The notes under the pieces: generated by a model | What the model was told of the DNA's origin: nothing | Database searches by the model: none | Seen by the model: only the letters and a program-made list of their open reading frames with translations | Assembly: GCA_963806395.1 (NCBI GenBank) | Contig: CAWDYI010000005.1 | Span: 248,001-312,000, forward strand | Reading direction: 5' to 3' | DNA from: DASSUW01 sp963806395 | GTDB taxonomy: Bacteria; Actinomycetota; Thermoleophilia; Solirubrobacterales; Solirubrobacteraceae | DNA length: 64,000 bases | Position numbers and translations under genes: made by a program | In this document: piece after piece, positions 42,975 through 51,447 of the stretch | How the letters are laid out: each line of letters starts with the position of its first letter | How positions within the stretch are numbered: position 1 is the stretch's first letter

Positions 42975-43892
42975 CTACGGCTCGCACGCGACGCCGTCGT
43001 TGTCGCCGTCGAGTTGCGGGTTGGCGGCGTACGCGGGGTCGCCGCGGCGCAGCGGCGCTCTGCCGGCGGCCCGGACCGCGTCGCAGTTGGTGAACACGCG
43101 GCCGTCGGCGGCCGGCGACGTACGGGCGGCGACCGGGATGCGGACGCGGGCGCTGACCGGCAGCGGCTCGTCCGCGCAGCGGGTGAGCACGCGCTGCATC
43201 GCGTCCCTTTCGGCAGCGGTGACCCACGCCCGGTACCGGCGTTTGACGGCGATCTGCCGCGCGACGTACGCGCACCGGAACGACTTGTTCGCAGGGAGCC
43301 ACGTCGCGGCGTCTCCGGCGCCCTTCTGGCGGTTGGAGGCGGCGTTGGCGGCGAGCAGGTTCAGCGGGTCGTTGGCGAGCTCGACCCGCCGCGCGGCGGG
43401 CCACTGCTGCGCGCCCTTCTGCCACGCGTCGGCCAGCGCGACGACGTGATCGATGTCGACCTCGGACGCCCCGCCGCGGACGAACTCGATCGCGGTCGCC
43501 GTGTACGGGTCGGCGAGCGCGCCGGTGAGCACAGAGCAGGTGCTGCCGGGCTCGAACGTCTCCCGACGCAGGTCGCGGATCAGGATCCGCTGGCGCGTGT
43601 CGCAGCCGTTGATGCTCACCCAGCCGTCGCCGAACTGCTCGCGGTCGTAGCCGGTCATCGGCGCCCGGCCCTTCACCGCCAGCGTCTGCAGCGCAGCCAG
43701 CGCGGTCCCGTCGGACGGCTTGCGGCGCGGCGCCGGTGTCGATGCCGGCGCGGCGGTCGCGGTCGCGGCCTCAGTCGGTCGCGGCTCGCCGGCGGGAACG
43801 CATCCACTCAGGACGACGAGGCCGAGCACGACCACGAACGTCGACTGCATCCATGCCCTGCGGGTGCGGTACCACCGCCACGTGCGTGTCAC
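42975..43892 (-). CDS. Secreted lipoprotein nuclease: HNH/DUF1524 plus excalibur domain
   Basis: 305 residues from GTG 43892 (ATG at residue 15 is also possible). Lipobox VLSGC31. The HNH-like DUF1524 core is SEVDIDHVVALADAW, then LANDPLNLLAANAASNRQKG (His-Asn-His pattern), about residues 140-195. The C-terminus FTNCDAVRAAGRAPLRRGDP, then DGDNDGVACEP is an excalibur calcium-binding motif. Expected to degrade extracellular DNA or RNA at the cell surface. Confidence 0.88.
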   Translation of the reverse strand: MTRTWRWYRTRRAWMQSTFVVVLGLVVLSGCVPAGEPRPTEAATATAAPASTPAPRRKPSDGTALAALQTLAVKGRAPMTGYDREQFGDGWVSINGCDTRQRILIRDLRRETFEPGSTCSVLTGALADPYTATAIEFVRGGASEVDIDHVVALADAWQKGAQQWPAARRVELANDPLNLLAANAASNRQKGAGDAATWLPANKSFRCAYVARQIAVKRRYRAWVTAAERDAMQRVLTRCADEPLPVSARVRIPVAARTSPAADGRVFTNCDAVRAAGRAPLRRGDPAYAANPQLDGDNDGVACEP

Positions 43893-43913
43893 GGCCGCCT
43901 GAGTGTGACACCA

Positions 43914-45248
43914 CTACCGGGCGGCTTGGCGCTCGAGAACGGTCTCGAGAGCCTCGAACGCGTCGGCGTCCAGTCGCCCCGGCACGTCGAGACGCATGAC
44001 GGCGAGCGCGTCCTCGGAGCCCAGTGCCGGGCGATACGGGCGGTCAGCCGTGAGCGCCTCGTGCACGTCCGCGACCGCCAGCACGCGCATGGGCAGCGTC
44101 AGGTCGGCGGCGACGAGCCCGCGCGGGTAGCCGCTGCCGTCGAGGCGCTCGTGGTGCGCGACGGCGACCGCGGACACGTCACGGAAGCAGCTCACGCGGT
44201 CGAGCACCCACTGCGTGAACAGCGGATGCTCCTTGACGCGCTCGAACTCGGCGGCGCTGAGTCTGGCGGGCTTGTCGAGGATCCGGTTCGAGAGCGAGAG
44301 CTTGCCGATGTCGTGCAGCAGCGCCGCGTGGCCCAGGCCGCTCACGTCCTCCGCGTCGAACCCGAGGACCTCGGCGATGCTGGTCGCGCCCGCGCGGGTG
44401 CGCTCCGAATGGCTGTATGTCCACGGCGACTTGGCGTCGACGATCGCGGCGAACGCGGAGGCGATCCGGTCCACGCGCCCGGGATCGGCCGTCATCACGC
44501 GGTCCGCAGGCTCCCAGCGGGCGAGGTCGGGCTCGGCGAGCGATTCCCAGAAGACAGCGTCGCCGCGGAACCCGTCCAGCGCGGCCACCAGCGCCGGATC
44601 GAACCAGTGTCCGCTCCGCCGGCGGGCCACCTCGTACGCACCGTCGATGCCGAACGTCGAGTTGAAGATCTCCACTGTCTGCGCGAGGCACAGGATCCGC
44701 CCGAGCAGCGGGATCTCGTCCCCGGCCAGAGCGCGCGGCTGGCCGCGGCCGTCCCAGTGCTCGTCGAGCGTCCGGATCGCCTCGGCCGTCCGGTCCGACA
44801 GGCCGATGCTGAGCGCGATCTCGGCGCCGCGCTCGCAGCGCGTCTCCATCAGCGAGCGCGTGACCTCCCCCTCGTCCTTGATCGCGAGCAGGTGAGCGAC
44901 CCGCGTCCTCAGCGACGCACCGGGTGCGACCGTGCGCGCCGACCACAGGAACGCCGGCAGCGGCCGCGCCCAGTCGATGCGCTTGGAGGTGTGCTTCGCC
45001 GCATGGTCGTCGGCGCCGAACAGTGCCGCCATCCGCGCCGAGTTGGTCGTGCAGCCGGCGTCCTTGAGCAGCAGCGCGTAGAACAGGTCGGACCGGCTGC
45101 TCGTGCTGAGCCGCAGCTCCTCGGCCACGCGCATGCCGATCAGGCACGACCGCACGGCATGACCGGCCGGCTCGCCCTCGGTGAGATCGAGCGCATACGA
45201 GAGCGCCCCGATCACCTCCGATAGACGGACATCCGGCCCAGCGGGCAT
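43914..45248 (-). CDS. HD-GYP-domain phosphodiesterase with two HD modules
   Basis: 444 residues. The C-terminal module has the complete HD-GYP signature: LLHDIGK (about 313-319), LSAAEFERVKEHP and HHERLDGSGYPRGL. The N-terminal module keeps an HD-like helical pattern (GHAVRSCLIGMRVAEEL, LLKDAGC) and EHWDGRGQP, but its HD pair reads KD, so one site is probably degenerate. Likely hydrolyses c-di-GMP or a related cyclic dinucleotide. No receiver or membrane domain is attached. Confidence 0.88.
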   Translation of the reverse strand: MPAGPDVRLSEVIGALSYALDLTEGEPAGHAVRSCLIGMRVAEELRLSTSSRSDLFYALLLKDAGCTTNSARMAALFGADDHAAKHTSKRIDWARPLPAFLWSARTVAPGASLRTRVAHLLAIKDEGEVTRSLMETRCERGAEIALSIGLSDRTAEAIRTLDEHWDGRGQPRALAGDEIPLLGRILCLAQTVEIFNSTFGIDGAYEVARRRSGHWFDPALVAALDGFRGDAVFWESLAEPDLARWEPADRVMTADPGRVDRIASAFAAIVDAKSPWTYSHSERTRAGATSIAEVLGFDAEDVSGLGHAALLHDIGKLSLSNRILDKPARLSAAEFERVKEHPLFTQWVLDRVSCFRDVSAVAVAHHERLDGSGYPRGLVAADLTLPMRVLAVADVHEALTADRPYRPALGSEDALAVMRLDVPGRLDADAFEALETVLERQAAR

Positions 45249-45352
45249 CGCCGCAGTATTCCGGGCGGGTCAAATCCGGGGCGGCTCGCCCCACACCAGC
45301 TCGAGCGAGCCGCCGACGCGCACAGATCAACTCGTCCAGTAGCGTGGCCCGG

Positions 45353-45745
45353 ATGTACCTGGAGCAGCTGGCCGTGATCGTGGACGACTACGACTCGGCG
45401 ATCGACTTCTTCGTCGACGCGCTCGGGTTCGACCTCGTCGAGGACTCGCCATCGCTGACGAACGACGGCCGTCCGAAGCGCTGGGTCGTGGTCCGTCCGC
45501 CCGGCGCGCGGACAGGCCTCCTGCTCGCGCTCGCCGACGGCGAGGAGCAGGACGCCGCGGTCGGCCGCCAGTTCGCCGGACGTGTCGGGCTGTTCCTGCG
45601 CGTCGAGGACTTCGACGCCGCGTACGAGCGAATGCGCGCGGCCGGCGTCGAATTCGTCGGCGAGCCGCGCGCGGAGCCGTACGGCCGCGTCGCGGTGTTC
45701 ACCGACATCGCCGGCAATCGCTGGGATCTGCTCGGTCCTGCGTGA
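45353..45745 (+). CDS. VOC superfamily protein
   Basis: 130 residues from ATG 45353 (GTG 45344 is possible). YLEQLAVIVDDYDSAIDFFVDALGFDLVED, then GLFLRVEDFDAAYERMRAAGVEFVGEPRAEPYGRVAVFTDIAGNRWDLLG form the two halves, as in the PhnB/YaeR-like subgroup. The stop lies 29 bp before a second VOC gene, so the pair probably forms one transcript. Confidence 0.9.
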   Translation: MYLEQLAVIVDDYDSAIDFFVDALGFDLVEDSPSLTNDGRPKRWVVVRPPGARTGLLLALADGEEQDAAVGRQFAGRVGLFLRVEDFDAAYERMRAAGVEFVGEPRAEPYGRVAVFTDIAGNRWDLLGPA

Positions 45746-45773
45746 CCGCGCGACCCGCCAAGGAGGATTCCCG

Positions 45774-46167
45774 ATGGGACTGAGCGACAGCAGGGTGGAG
45801 GCGGTCATCGCCGTGTCCGACCTCGACAGGGCCCGGCGATTCTATGAGGACCAGCTCGGGCTCGCGCCCGGCGAGGAGGAATCGGGGCAGGGCGTGCGCT
45901 ACCCCTGCGGGGAGGGAACCCGGCTCTTCATCTACCACTCACCGGACAACGCGGGCAAGTCGCCGGCGACGCTCGCCGGCTGGTCCGTCGACGACCTCGA
46001 CCGGACGATGACCGAGCTCGCATCGCGTGGCGTCGTGTTCGAGCGGTACGACCAGCCGGGGCTCGCGACCGACGAGCACGGCGTCTTCGATGCCGGCCGC
46101 TTCAGGGCCGCGTGGCTGCGGGACCCCGACGGCAACACCATCGCGATCACCGAGGTCGACTGGCTAG
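45774..46167 (+). CDS. VOC superfamily protein with a displaced stop
   Basis: Start ATG 45774 with AAGGAGG seven bases upstream. The homology covers VIAVSDLDRARRFYEDQLGL to FRAAWLRDPDGNTIAITEVDW, a full VOC protein of about 130 residues. No in-frame stop follows: the frame stays open through antisense of the next gene to 47183 (469 residues). A TAG lies one base out of frame directly after EVDW (46165-46167, within the CTAG shared with the convergent gene's stop), so a single inserted base is the likely explanation. The true end is therefore uncertain. Confidence 0.7.
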
Positions 46168-47132
46168 AAGTCCTGGTCGCCGACGTCGGCGTGGCCGTTC
46201 GCTGCGAGCCAGCGGAGCGCCTGATGCAGAGCTTCGAGGGAGCTGTAGCGCGGGGCGTACCCGAGGACGCTGCGGGCGCGGTCGATGCTCGCGGCGATGC
46301 TGCGGCCGACGTGCTCGCGTGTGGCCCCGGCGTGCTCGCTGCCGACGCGCCGCTCGAACTCGGCCCAGTCGACGAGGTCGAGCAGCGCCTCGCGACCGAA
46401 CCACGCGGCCACGCCGCGCGCCAGACCACGCAGCGTCATCGCCTGCTCGGAGACGACATGGAAGCTCGATCCGATCGCGGCCGGCCGGGTGAGCGCTCGC
46501 GCGAACGCCTGAGCGACATCGTCGGCGTGCACGTGGTGCAGCACGCCGAGGCCGAGGTCGGGCAGTGCGAGCGGCTCGCCCCTGGCCAGCCGTCGCCACA
46601 CGTCGGGGTCGAGGTTCCCGGCCGGCGTGATGACCGACCAGCCCGGACCGCTGATGTGGCCCGGATGGAGGACCACGCTCGGCACCCCGCCGCCGAGCGT
46701 CTCGCGGTGCAGCAGCGCCTCGACCGCCATCTTGCCGGTGCCGTACTCGCCGTAGGCGGTGCGCGGCTCGTCCTCGGTGATGGGCACGCGCGCAGCGGGA
46801 CCGTGCACCCAGATGCTGCCGCAGTGCACGAGCAGCGGCTGGGCGGGCCGCAGGGCGTCGACCAGCTGCTGCGCCGACGCGGCCGTGAAGCAGATCATGT
46901 CGACGACGACGTCAGGCTGAAGCGCGGCGATCCGCTCGCCGAACCCGCCGGATGCCTCTTCGGCGTCGCGGTCGATCACCACCCGCTCGACCGACCGCCA
47001 CTCCGGCGCCGGCGAGTACGGCTCGCGTTCGCCGCGGCTGAGCGCGACGACATCGTGCCCGGCTCGCACCAGACGCGGGACGAGGTAGGTGCCGACATGG
47101 CCGGTGGCGCCGATGACGACGACGCGACTCAT
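46164..47132 (-). CDS. NAD(P)-dependent epimerase/dehydratase (extended SDR)
   Basis: 322 residues. Rossmann GATGHVGTYL (8-17), the catalytic-type Y-G-T-G-K motif (YxxxK) and the CGSIWVHGP strand with Ser mark an extended short-chain dehydrogenase; the C-terminal part binds the substrate. The closest type is the nucleoside-diphosphate-sugar epimerase or chloroplast RNA-binding-like group. ATG 47132 overlaps the stop of a GNAT remnant. Confidence 0.9.
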   Translation of the reverse strand: MSRVVVIGATGHVGTYLVPRLVRAGHDVVALSRGEREPYSPAPEWRSVERVVIDRDAEEASGGFGERIAALQPDVVVDMICFTAASAQQLVDALRPAQPLLVHCGSIWVHGPAARVPITEDEPRTAYGEYGTGKMAVEALLHRETLGGGVPSVVLHPGHISGPGWSVITPAGNLDPDVWRRLARGEPLALPDLGLGVLHHVHADDVAQAFARALTRPAAIGSSFHVVSEQAMTLRGLARGVAAWFGREALLDLVDWAEFERRVGSEHAGATREHVGRSIAASIDRARSVLGYAPRYSSLEALHQALRWLAANGHADVGDQDF

Positions 47133-47335
47133 CGTCCTTCACCGCCGTGCCATTCGTCGCGCAGCAGGGACATCAGCAGCTGATCGTGCCAGCTTCCGCC
47201 GCGCCACTGCGCGCGGCGGATCTGTCCCTCGACCTGGAAGTAGGGCCCGGTCCCGGCGGCCGAATCGAATCGCGCCTCGAATGCGTCGAGGTCGGCGAGC
47301 GTGGCAGGACGCAGAGTCACGTGCGGCGTAGACAT
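47129..47335 (-). pseudogene. GNAT acetyltransferase gene with large internal deletion
   Basis: A 68-codon frame from ATG 47335. Residues 1-31 (STPHVTLRPATLADLDAFEA, then TGPY) are the start of a RimL-type GNAT protein and residues 33-68 (VEGQIRRAQWRGGSWHDQLL, then SLLRDEW) are its last helix and strand. About 100 residues between them, including the acetyl-CoA loop, are missing while the frame is kept. The product cannot be an active acetyltransferase. Its stop overlaps the epimerase start. Confidence 0.72.
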
Positions 47336-47415
47336 GGAGCCCGAGGCTAAGTCAGCGAGCCACGACGTGCGGCGTCGCAACAACGAAACGCCGAAGGCAG
47401 CGAATCGTTGAGTCA

Positions 47416-47466
47416 GGTCCCGGATCACAAACGACCCGCGGAGACAGGGGAACGCTGTCCGGGACC
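47416..47466. repeat. 9-bp inverted repeat downstream of metE
   Basis: GGTCCCGGA (47416-47424) and TCCGGGACC (47458-47466) with a 33-bp loop, about 95 bp past the metE stop. Possible terminator; the rest of the 224-bp gap 47336-47559 shows nothing else. Confidence 0.4.
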
Positions 47467-47559
47467 GGTACTCCGACTCGCGACCTCACACAGAGCGTGC
47501 CCACACAACCCATCTTGCGAGCGCTGCGCCGGAGGCCTCGACGTCGGGCCGACCCCCAC

Positions 47560-49797
47560 CTACGCCGCCCGAGCCCGAACCGCACGCACCGCCGCCATCA
47601 TGTTCTCGAGCGCAGGCATGGCCTCCTCCCAGCGGCGTGTCTTGAGGCCGCAGTCTGGGTTGACCCACAGGCGCGCACGCCCGACCGCCGCTTCGGCGCG
47701 CCGAAGCAACTTCTCGATCTCCGCCGCCGACGGCACGCGCGGGGAGTGGATGTCGTACACGCCCGGGCCGATGTCGTTCGCGTAGTCGGGCACGTCCATG
47801 TCCGACCGCGACGCCTCGATCGACAGCACGTCGGCGTCGAGCCGGGCGATGTGCTCGCCGAAGTCGCCGAACTCCGAGTAACACATGTGCGTGTGCATCT
47901 GGGTGTCGTCGCGGACGGGCGCGATCGCGAGCCGGAAGCAGTCGACGGCCCAGCGCTCGTACTCGGCCTGGTCGGCGCGCCGCAGCGGCAGCCCTTCGCG
48001 CAGGGCCGCCTCGTCGACCTGGATCGCGAACGCGCCGGCGCGCTCGAGGTCGAGCACCTCGTCGCGGATCGCCAGCGCGATCTGGGTGCAGGTGTCCCGG
48101 CGCGGCTGGTCGTCGCGTACGAACGACCACTGCAGGATCGTCACCGGCCCGGTCAGCATCCCCTTCACCGGCTTGTCGGAGAGTCCCTGCGCGTACTGCC
48201 ACCAGCGCACGGTCATCGGGCCGGGGCGGGAGACGTCGCCGTAGATGATCGGCGGCTTCACGCAGCGGCTGCCGTAGGACTGCACCCACCCGTTGGCCGT
48301 GAACGCGAACCCCTCCAGCTGCTGGCCGAAGTACTCGACCATGTCGTTGCGCTCAGCCTCGCCGTGGACGAGCACGTCGAGGCCGAGCCGCTCCTGGATC
48401 GCGATCGTCTCCGCGATCTGCTCGCGGATGAACGATTCGTAGCCGTCCTCGTCGAGCGCGCCCGCGCGCAGGTCGCGCCGCGCGGCGCGGATCTCGGCGG
48501 TCTGCGGGAACGAGCCGATCGTCGTCGTCGGGAGGTCGGGCAGCGGCACCCGTGCGCGCTGGCGCTCGCGGCGCTCGGCGGCCGGCGCGGCGCGGGCGTA
48601 GTCGGCAGGCCCGAGCGCGGCCACGCGCTCGCGCACCGCCGGGTCATTGGTGCGGGTCGACGTGCGCCGCGTGGCGATCGACTCACGCCGCGTGGCCAGG
48701 CACGCGTCCCTGATCTCCGGCGGCGCCGCGAGCGCGCGCAGCCCGGCGAGCTTCTCGTAGGCGAACGCAAGCCACCTGCGCACCTCGGGGTCGATCCCCG
48801 TCTCGCGCGCCGCCTCGTACGGCACGTGCATCAGCGAGCACGACGGCGCGATCGTCACGCGCGCGTCGCCGAGCGCGTCGGCCGCGACGCCGATCTGCCC
48901 GAGCGCGCGGTCGGGGTCGGTCAGCCACACGTTGCGGCCGTCGACGATGCCGAGCGAGAGCCGCGCCGTCCGGCCGGCCAGCGCGTCGAGCGCCGGCGCG
49001 AGCTGCTCCGGCGCGCGAATCAGGTCGAGGTGGAACTCGGCAACGGGCAGCGCCAGCACCTGGTCGAGCGCGTCGCCGAGGCCGGCGAAGTACGTCGCCA
49101 GGCACAGCTCGGCGTCGCTCGCCCCGGCCAGCGCGGTGACGGCGCCGGCGATCGCGTCGAGCTCCGCCGGCGTGCGGTCGAGCACCAGGCACGGCTCGTC
49201 GAGCTGCACCTCGCGCGCTCCGGCCGCGGTCAGCTCACGCAGCAACTGCTCGTAGACCGGCACGAGCGCGTCGAGCAGGTCGAGCGGGCGGTCGAGCCCC
49301 TTGGAGAGCAGCAGGAAGCTCGCCGGCCCGAGCACCACGGGTCGCGTCTCGATGCCGAGCGCCGCAGCCTCGCGCAGCGGCTCGAGCCAGTGGCCGGCGC
49401 GCAGCCGGAAGGCCTGGCCCGGTTCCAGCTCCGGCACGAGATGGTGGTAGTTCGTGTCGAACCACTTCGTCATCTCCAGCGGGTGCGCACTCGCGGTCCC
49501 GCGCGCCATCGCGAAGTAGGCGTCGAGACCGTCGGCGTCCGGCCCGCCGAAGCGCTCCGGGATCGCCCCGACCGCCCACGCGGTGTCGAGGACGTGGTCG
49601 TAGAGGCTGAAGTCGCCCGACGGGATGACGTCGATGCCGGTGTCACGCGCCCGCTCCCAGCCCGTCGCCCGTACGGCGCGGGCGGTGCCGAGCAGGTCGT
49701 CGGCCGGGGCGCGGCCGGCCCAGTGATCCTCGAGCGCCACCTTCAGCTCTCGGTCCGGGCCGATCCGTCCTAGCCCAAGGACCGCCGTGCGTGCCAT
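47560..49797 (-). CDS. metE: Cobalamin-independent methionine synthase
   Basis: 745 residues, standard MetE length with two barrel halves. Zinc ligands are visible in MHTHMCYSEF (His and Cys) and NPDCGLKTR (Cys), and the substrate region has VHGEAERNDMVEYFGQQLEGF. It methylates homocysteine with 5-methyltetrahydrofolate (polyglutamate), without B12. ATG 49797 follows CGGAG. A cobalamin riboswitch lies upstream, so it should be off when B12 is available, implying a MetH elsewhere. Confidence 0.97.
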   Translation of the reverse strand: MARTAVLGLGRIGPDRELKVALEDHWAGRAPADDLLGTARAVRATGWERARDTGIDVIPSGDFSLYDHVLDTAWAVGAIPERFGGPDADGLDAYFAMARGTASAHPLEMTKWFDTNYHHLVPELEPGQAFRLRAGHWLEPLREAAALGIETRPVVLGPASFLLLSKGLDRPLDLLDALVPVYEQLLRELTAAGAREVQLDEPCLVLDRTPAELDAIAGAVTALAGASDAELCLATYFAGLGDALDQVLALPVAEFHLDLIRAPEQLAPALDALAGRTARLSLGIVDGRNVWLTDPDRALGQIGVAADALGDARVTIAPSCSLMHVPYEAARETGIDPEVRRWLAFAYEKLAGLRALAAPPEIRDACLATRRESIATRRTSTRTNDPAVRERVAALGPADYARAAPAAERRERQRARVPLPDLPTTTIGSFPQTAEIRAARRDLRAGALDEDGYESFIREQIAETIAIQERLGLDVLVHGEAERNDMVEYFGQQLEGFAFTANGWVQSYGSRCVKPPIIYGDVSRPGPMTVRWWQYAQGLSDKPVKGMLTGPVTILQWSFVRDDQPRRDTCTQIALAIRDEVLDLERAGAFAIQVDEAALREGLPLRRADQAEYERWAVDCFRLAIAPVRDDTQMHTHMCYSEFGDFGEHIARLDADVLSIEASRSDMDVPDYANDIGPGVYDIHSPRVPSAAEIEKLLRRAEAAVGRARLWVNPDCGLKTRRWEEAMPALENMMAAVRAVRARAA

Positions 49798-49852
49798 GGG
49801 GATGTACTCCGTTCTGCCGTGCGGCCTGGTCGCGAGACCGCGGTTGTCGGAC

Positions 49853-49875
49853 CTCCGCCTGTATCGCGGGCGGAG
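49853..49875 (-). promoter_or_regulatory. Hairpin between riboswitch and metE (candidate expression platform)
   Basis: Perfect 7-bp arms CTCCGCC (49853-49859) and GGCGGAG (49869-49875), 9-base loop, just past the riboswitch 3' end and about 55 bp before the metE start. It may be the switching helix. Confidence 0.5.
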
Positions 49876-49879
49876 CGGT

Positions 49880-50042
49880 GTCGACAGGTCTTCGGGCTCA
49901 GATGCGATCCGGGGCGGCCGCCTTCCCGGGCGCGCTGCCCAGTGGCGTTCGGTCGTCCCGCGCATCTCTACCGCTGCGCGTCAGCTCCGGATTTCGAACC
50001 GGATTCCCTGGCCCTCTGTCGGGCGCGATCGACTCCTGCCGC
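49880..50042 (-). promoter_or_regulatory. Cobalamin (AdoCbl) riboswitch upstream of metE
   Basis: Minus-strand order of conserved blocks: GGCAGG at the 5' side, GGGAATCCGGTTCGAAATCC, GGAGCTGACGCGCAGCGGTA, GAACGCCACTGGG, CCGGGAAGGCGGCC and the B12 box GAGCCCGAAGACCTG. All are in the order and spacing of the cobalamin riboswitch, and CAGG/CCTG can close the basal stem. It precedes metE, the classical target. Confidence 0.93.
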
Positions 50043-50167
50043 GAATCGTACCGGCCAGGCCTCGCACCATTGAGTTCAGATGTTGTGAGGGTTTATTCGG
50101 CGCGAAGACAAACAAAAGCGATTTTTCGCCGAAAGTGGCCGGATAACCATTAGGTTAGTTCGGGCTG

Positions 50168-50198
50168 TTGACAAACGGACCCGGATCGGATCGGATAG
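50168..50198 (+). promoter_or_regulatory. Probable promoter of the ROK regulator
   Basis: A consensus -35 TTGACA (50168-50173) is followed by TCGGAT at 50191-50196 (17-bp spacer) or GGATAG at 50193-50198. The ATG at 50204 lies only a few bases further, so the mRNA would be nearly leaderless. An AT-rich stretch (50075-50160) precedes it. Confidence 0.55.
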
Positions 50199-50203
50199 CG
50201 CCG

Positions 50204-51412
50204 ATGGCCTCAGGTCGAGCCGGGTCTCTCGAATCTCTGCGTCGCCTCAATCGCCTGCGCGTGATCCACGCGCTACGCGATCAGGGGTTGATCTCCCGTG
50301 CCGAGATCGCCCGGCGCACCGGACTCTCGCGTTCGACCGTCTCGAGCCTCGTGTCAGATCTCCAGGCGGACGGGCTGGTCGTGGAGCGCGCGGAGCACGG
50401 CGCGGCCTTCGGCACCCAGGGCGGGCGCCCACCGATCCTGCTGTCGTTCGACTCCTCGGCGGGAGCCGCCGTCGGCATCGACTTCGGTCACAGCCACCTG
50501 CGCGTGGCGATCTCGGATCTCTCGTCGCGGATCCTGGCCGAGCGCGCGCTGCCGCTGGACACCGATCACGCCGCCGAGGAGGGCCTCGACGCCGCCGCCG
50601 ACCTGGTCATCGAGCTGCTGGCCGAGGCCGGCGTCGACCGCGGCCAGGTGATCGGCGCCGGCATGGGCCTGCCGGGCCCGATCCGCCAGGAGGATGGCGT
50701 GGTCGGCTCGTCGGCGATCCTGCCGGGCTGGGTCGGCGTGCCGGCAGTGGCGGAGATGCGCCACCGGCTCGATATCCCGATCCTGGTCGACAACGACGCG
50801 AACCTCGGCGCCCTCGCCGAGGCCGCGTTCGGGGCCGCACGCGATGCGAGCGACCTCGTGTACCTGAAGGTCGCGTCAGGGATCGGCGCCGGCCTCATCC
50901 TCAACGGCCGTCTGTACCGCGGCAGCTCGGGCTTGGCCGGCGAGCTCGGGCACCTGCTGGTGGACCCCGAGGGCGTGGTGTGCCGGTGCGGGAACCGTGG
51001 TTGCCTCGAGACGCTGGCGGCCACGGGTGCGCTCGTCGAGCTGCTGCGGCGCAGCCACGGCGAGCACGTGACGGTGACGGACATGCTCGAGCTCGCCCAC
51101 CGTGGCGATCTCGGCTGCCGCCGCGTGATCGCCGATGCCGGCCGAGCGATCGGCCAGGCCGTATCGATGTTGTTGAACGTGCTCAACCCCGAGCTGCTCG
51201 TGGTCGGAGGAGACCTCGCGGCAGCCGGTGACCTGCTGCTCGACGGCGTGCGCGAGTCGATCGCGCTGTCCGCCCTTCCCTCGGCCGCTGAGGCGGCCGG
51301 GGTGGTGGCCGGCGTGCTCGGCGACCGGGCGCAGGTCCTGGGCGCGATCGCCCTCGTGGTCAGCGAGGCGGATCGCGCCTTTCCCACGCGTCTCGCGGCG
51401 GAGGCGAGATGA
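50204..51412 (+). CDS. ROK-family transcriptional regulator
   Basis: 402 residues from ATG 50204; a TTG at 50168 is rejected because it is the -35 box. N-terminal winged HTH (about 12-75, LISRAEIARRTGLSRSTVSSLVSDLQADGLV), then a ROK kinase-like fold: ATP loop VGIDFGHSHLRVAISDL, DNDANLGALAE, and the zinc motif CRCGNRGCLE. Regulators of this type bind sugars and control neighbouring sugar genes. Directly followed by the sugar ABC transporter (35 bp to the SBP gene), so it is probably its local regulator. Confidence 0.93.
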   Translation: MASGRAGSLESLRRLNRLRVIHALRDQGLISRAEIARRTGLSRSTVSSLVSDLQADGLVVERAEHGAAFGTQGGRPPILLSFDSSAGAAVGIDFGHSHLRVAISDLSSRILAERALPLDTDHAAEEGLDAAADLVIELLAEAGVDRGQVIGAGMGLPGPIRQEDGVVGSSAILPGWVGVPAVAEMRHRLDIPILVDNDANLGALAEAAFGAARDASDLVYLKVASGIGAGLILNGRLYRGSSGLAGELGHLLVDPEGVVCRCGNRGCLETLAATGALVELLRRSHGEHVTVTDMLELAHRGDLGCRRVIADAGRAIGQAVSMLLNVLNPELLVVGGDLAAAGDLLLDGVRESIALSALPSAAEAAGVVAGVLGDRAQVLGAIALVVSEADRAFPTRLAAEAR

Positions 51413-51447
51413 AAGACCCCATCACCAAAACCAGGAGGAGGAGACCC

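Noticed and set aside
50168..50203. TTG 50168 as start of the ROK regulator
   Set aside because: These bases are a consensus -35 box (TTGACA); the ATG at 50204 starts just before the HTH.
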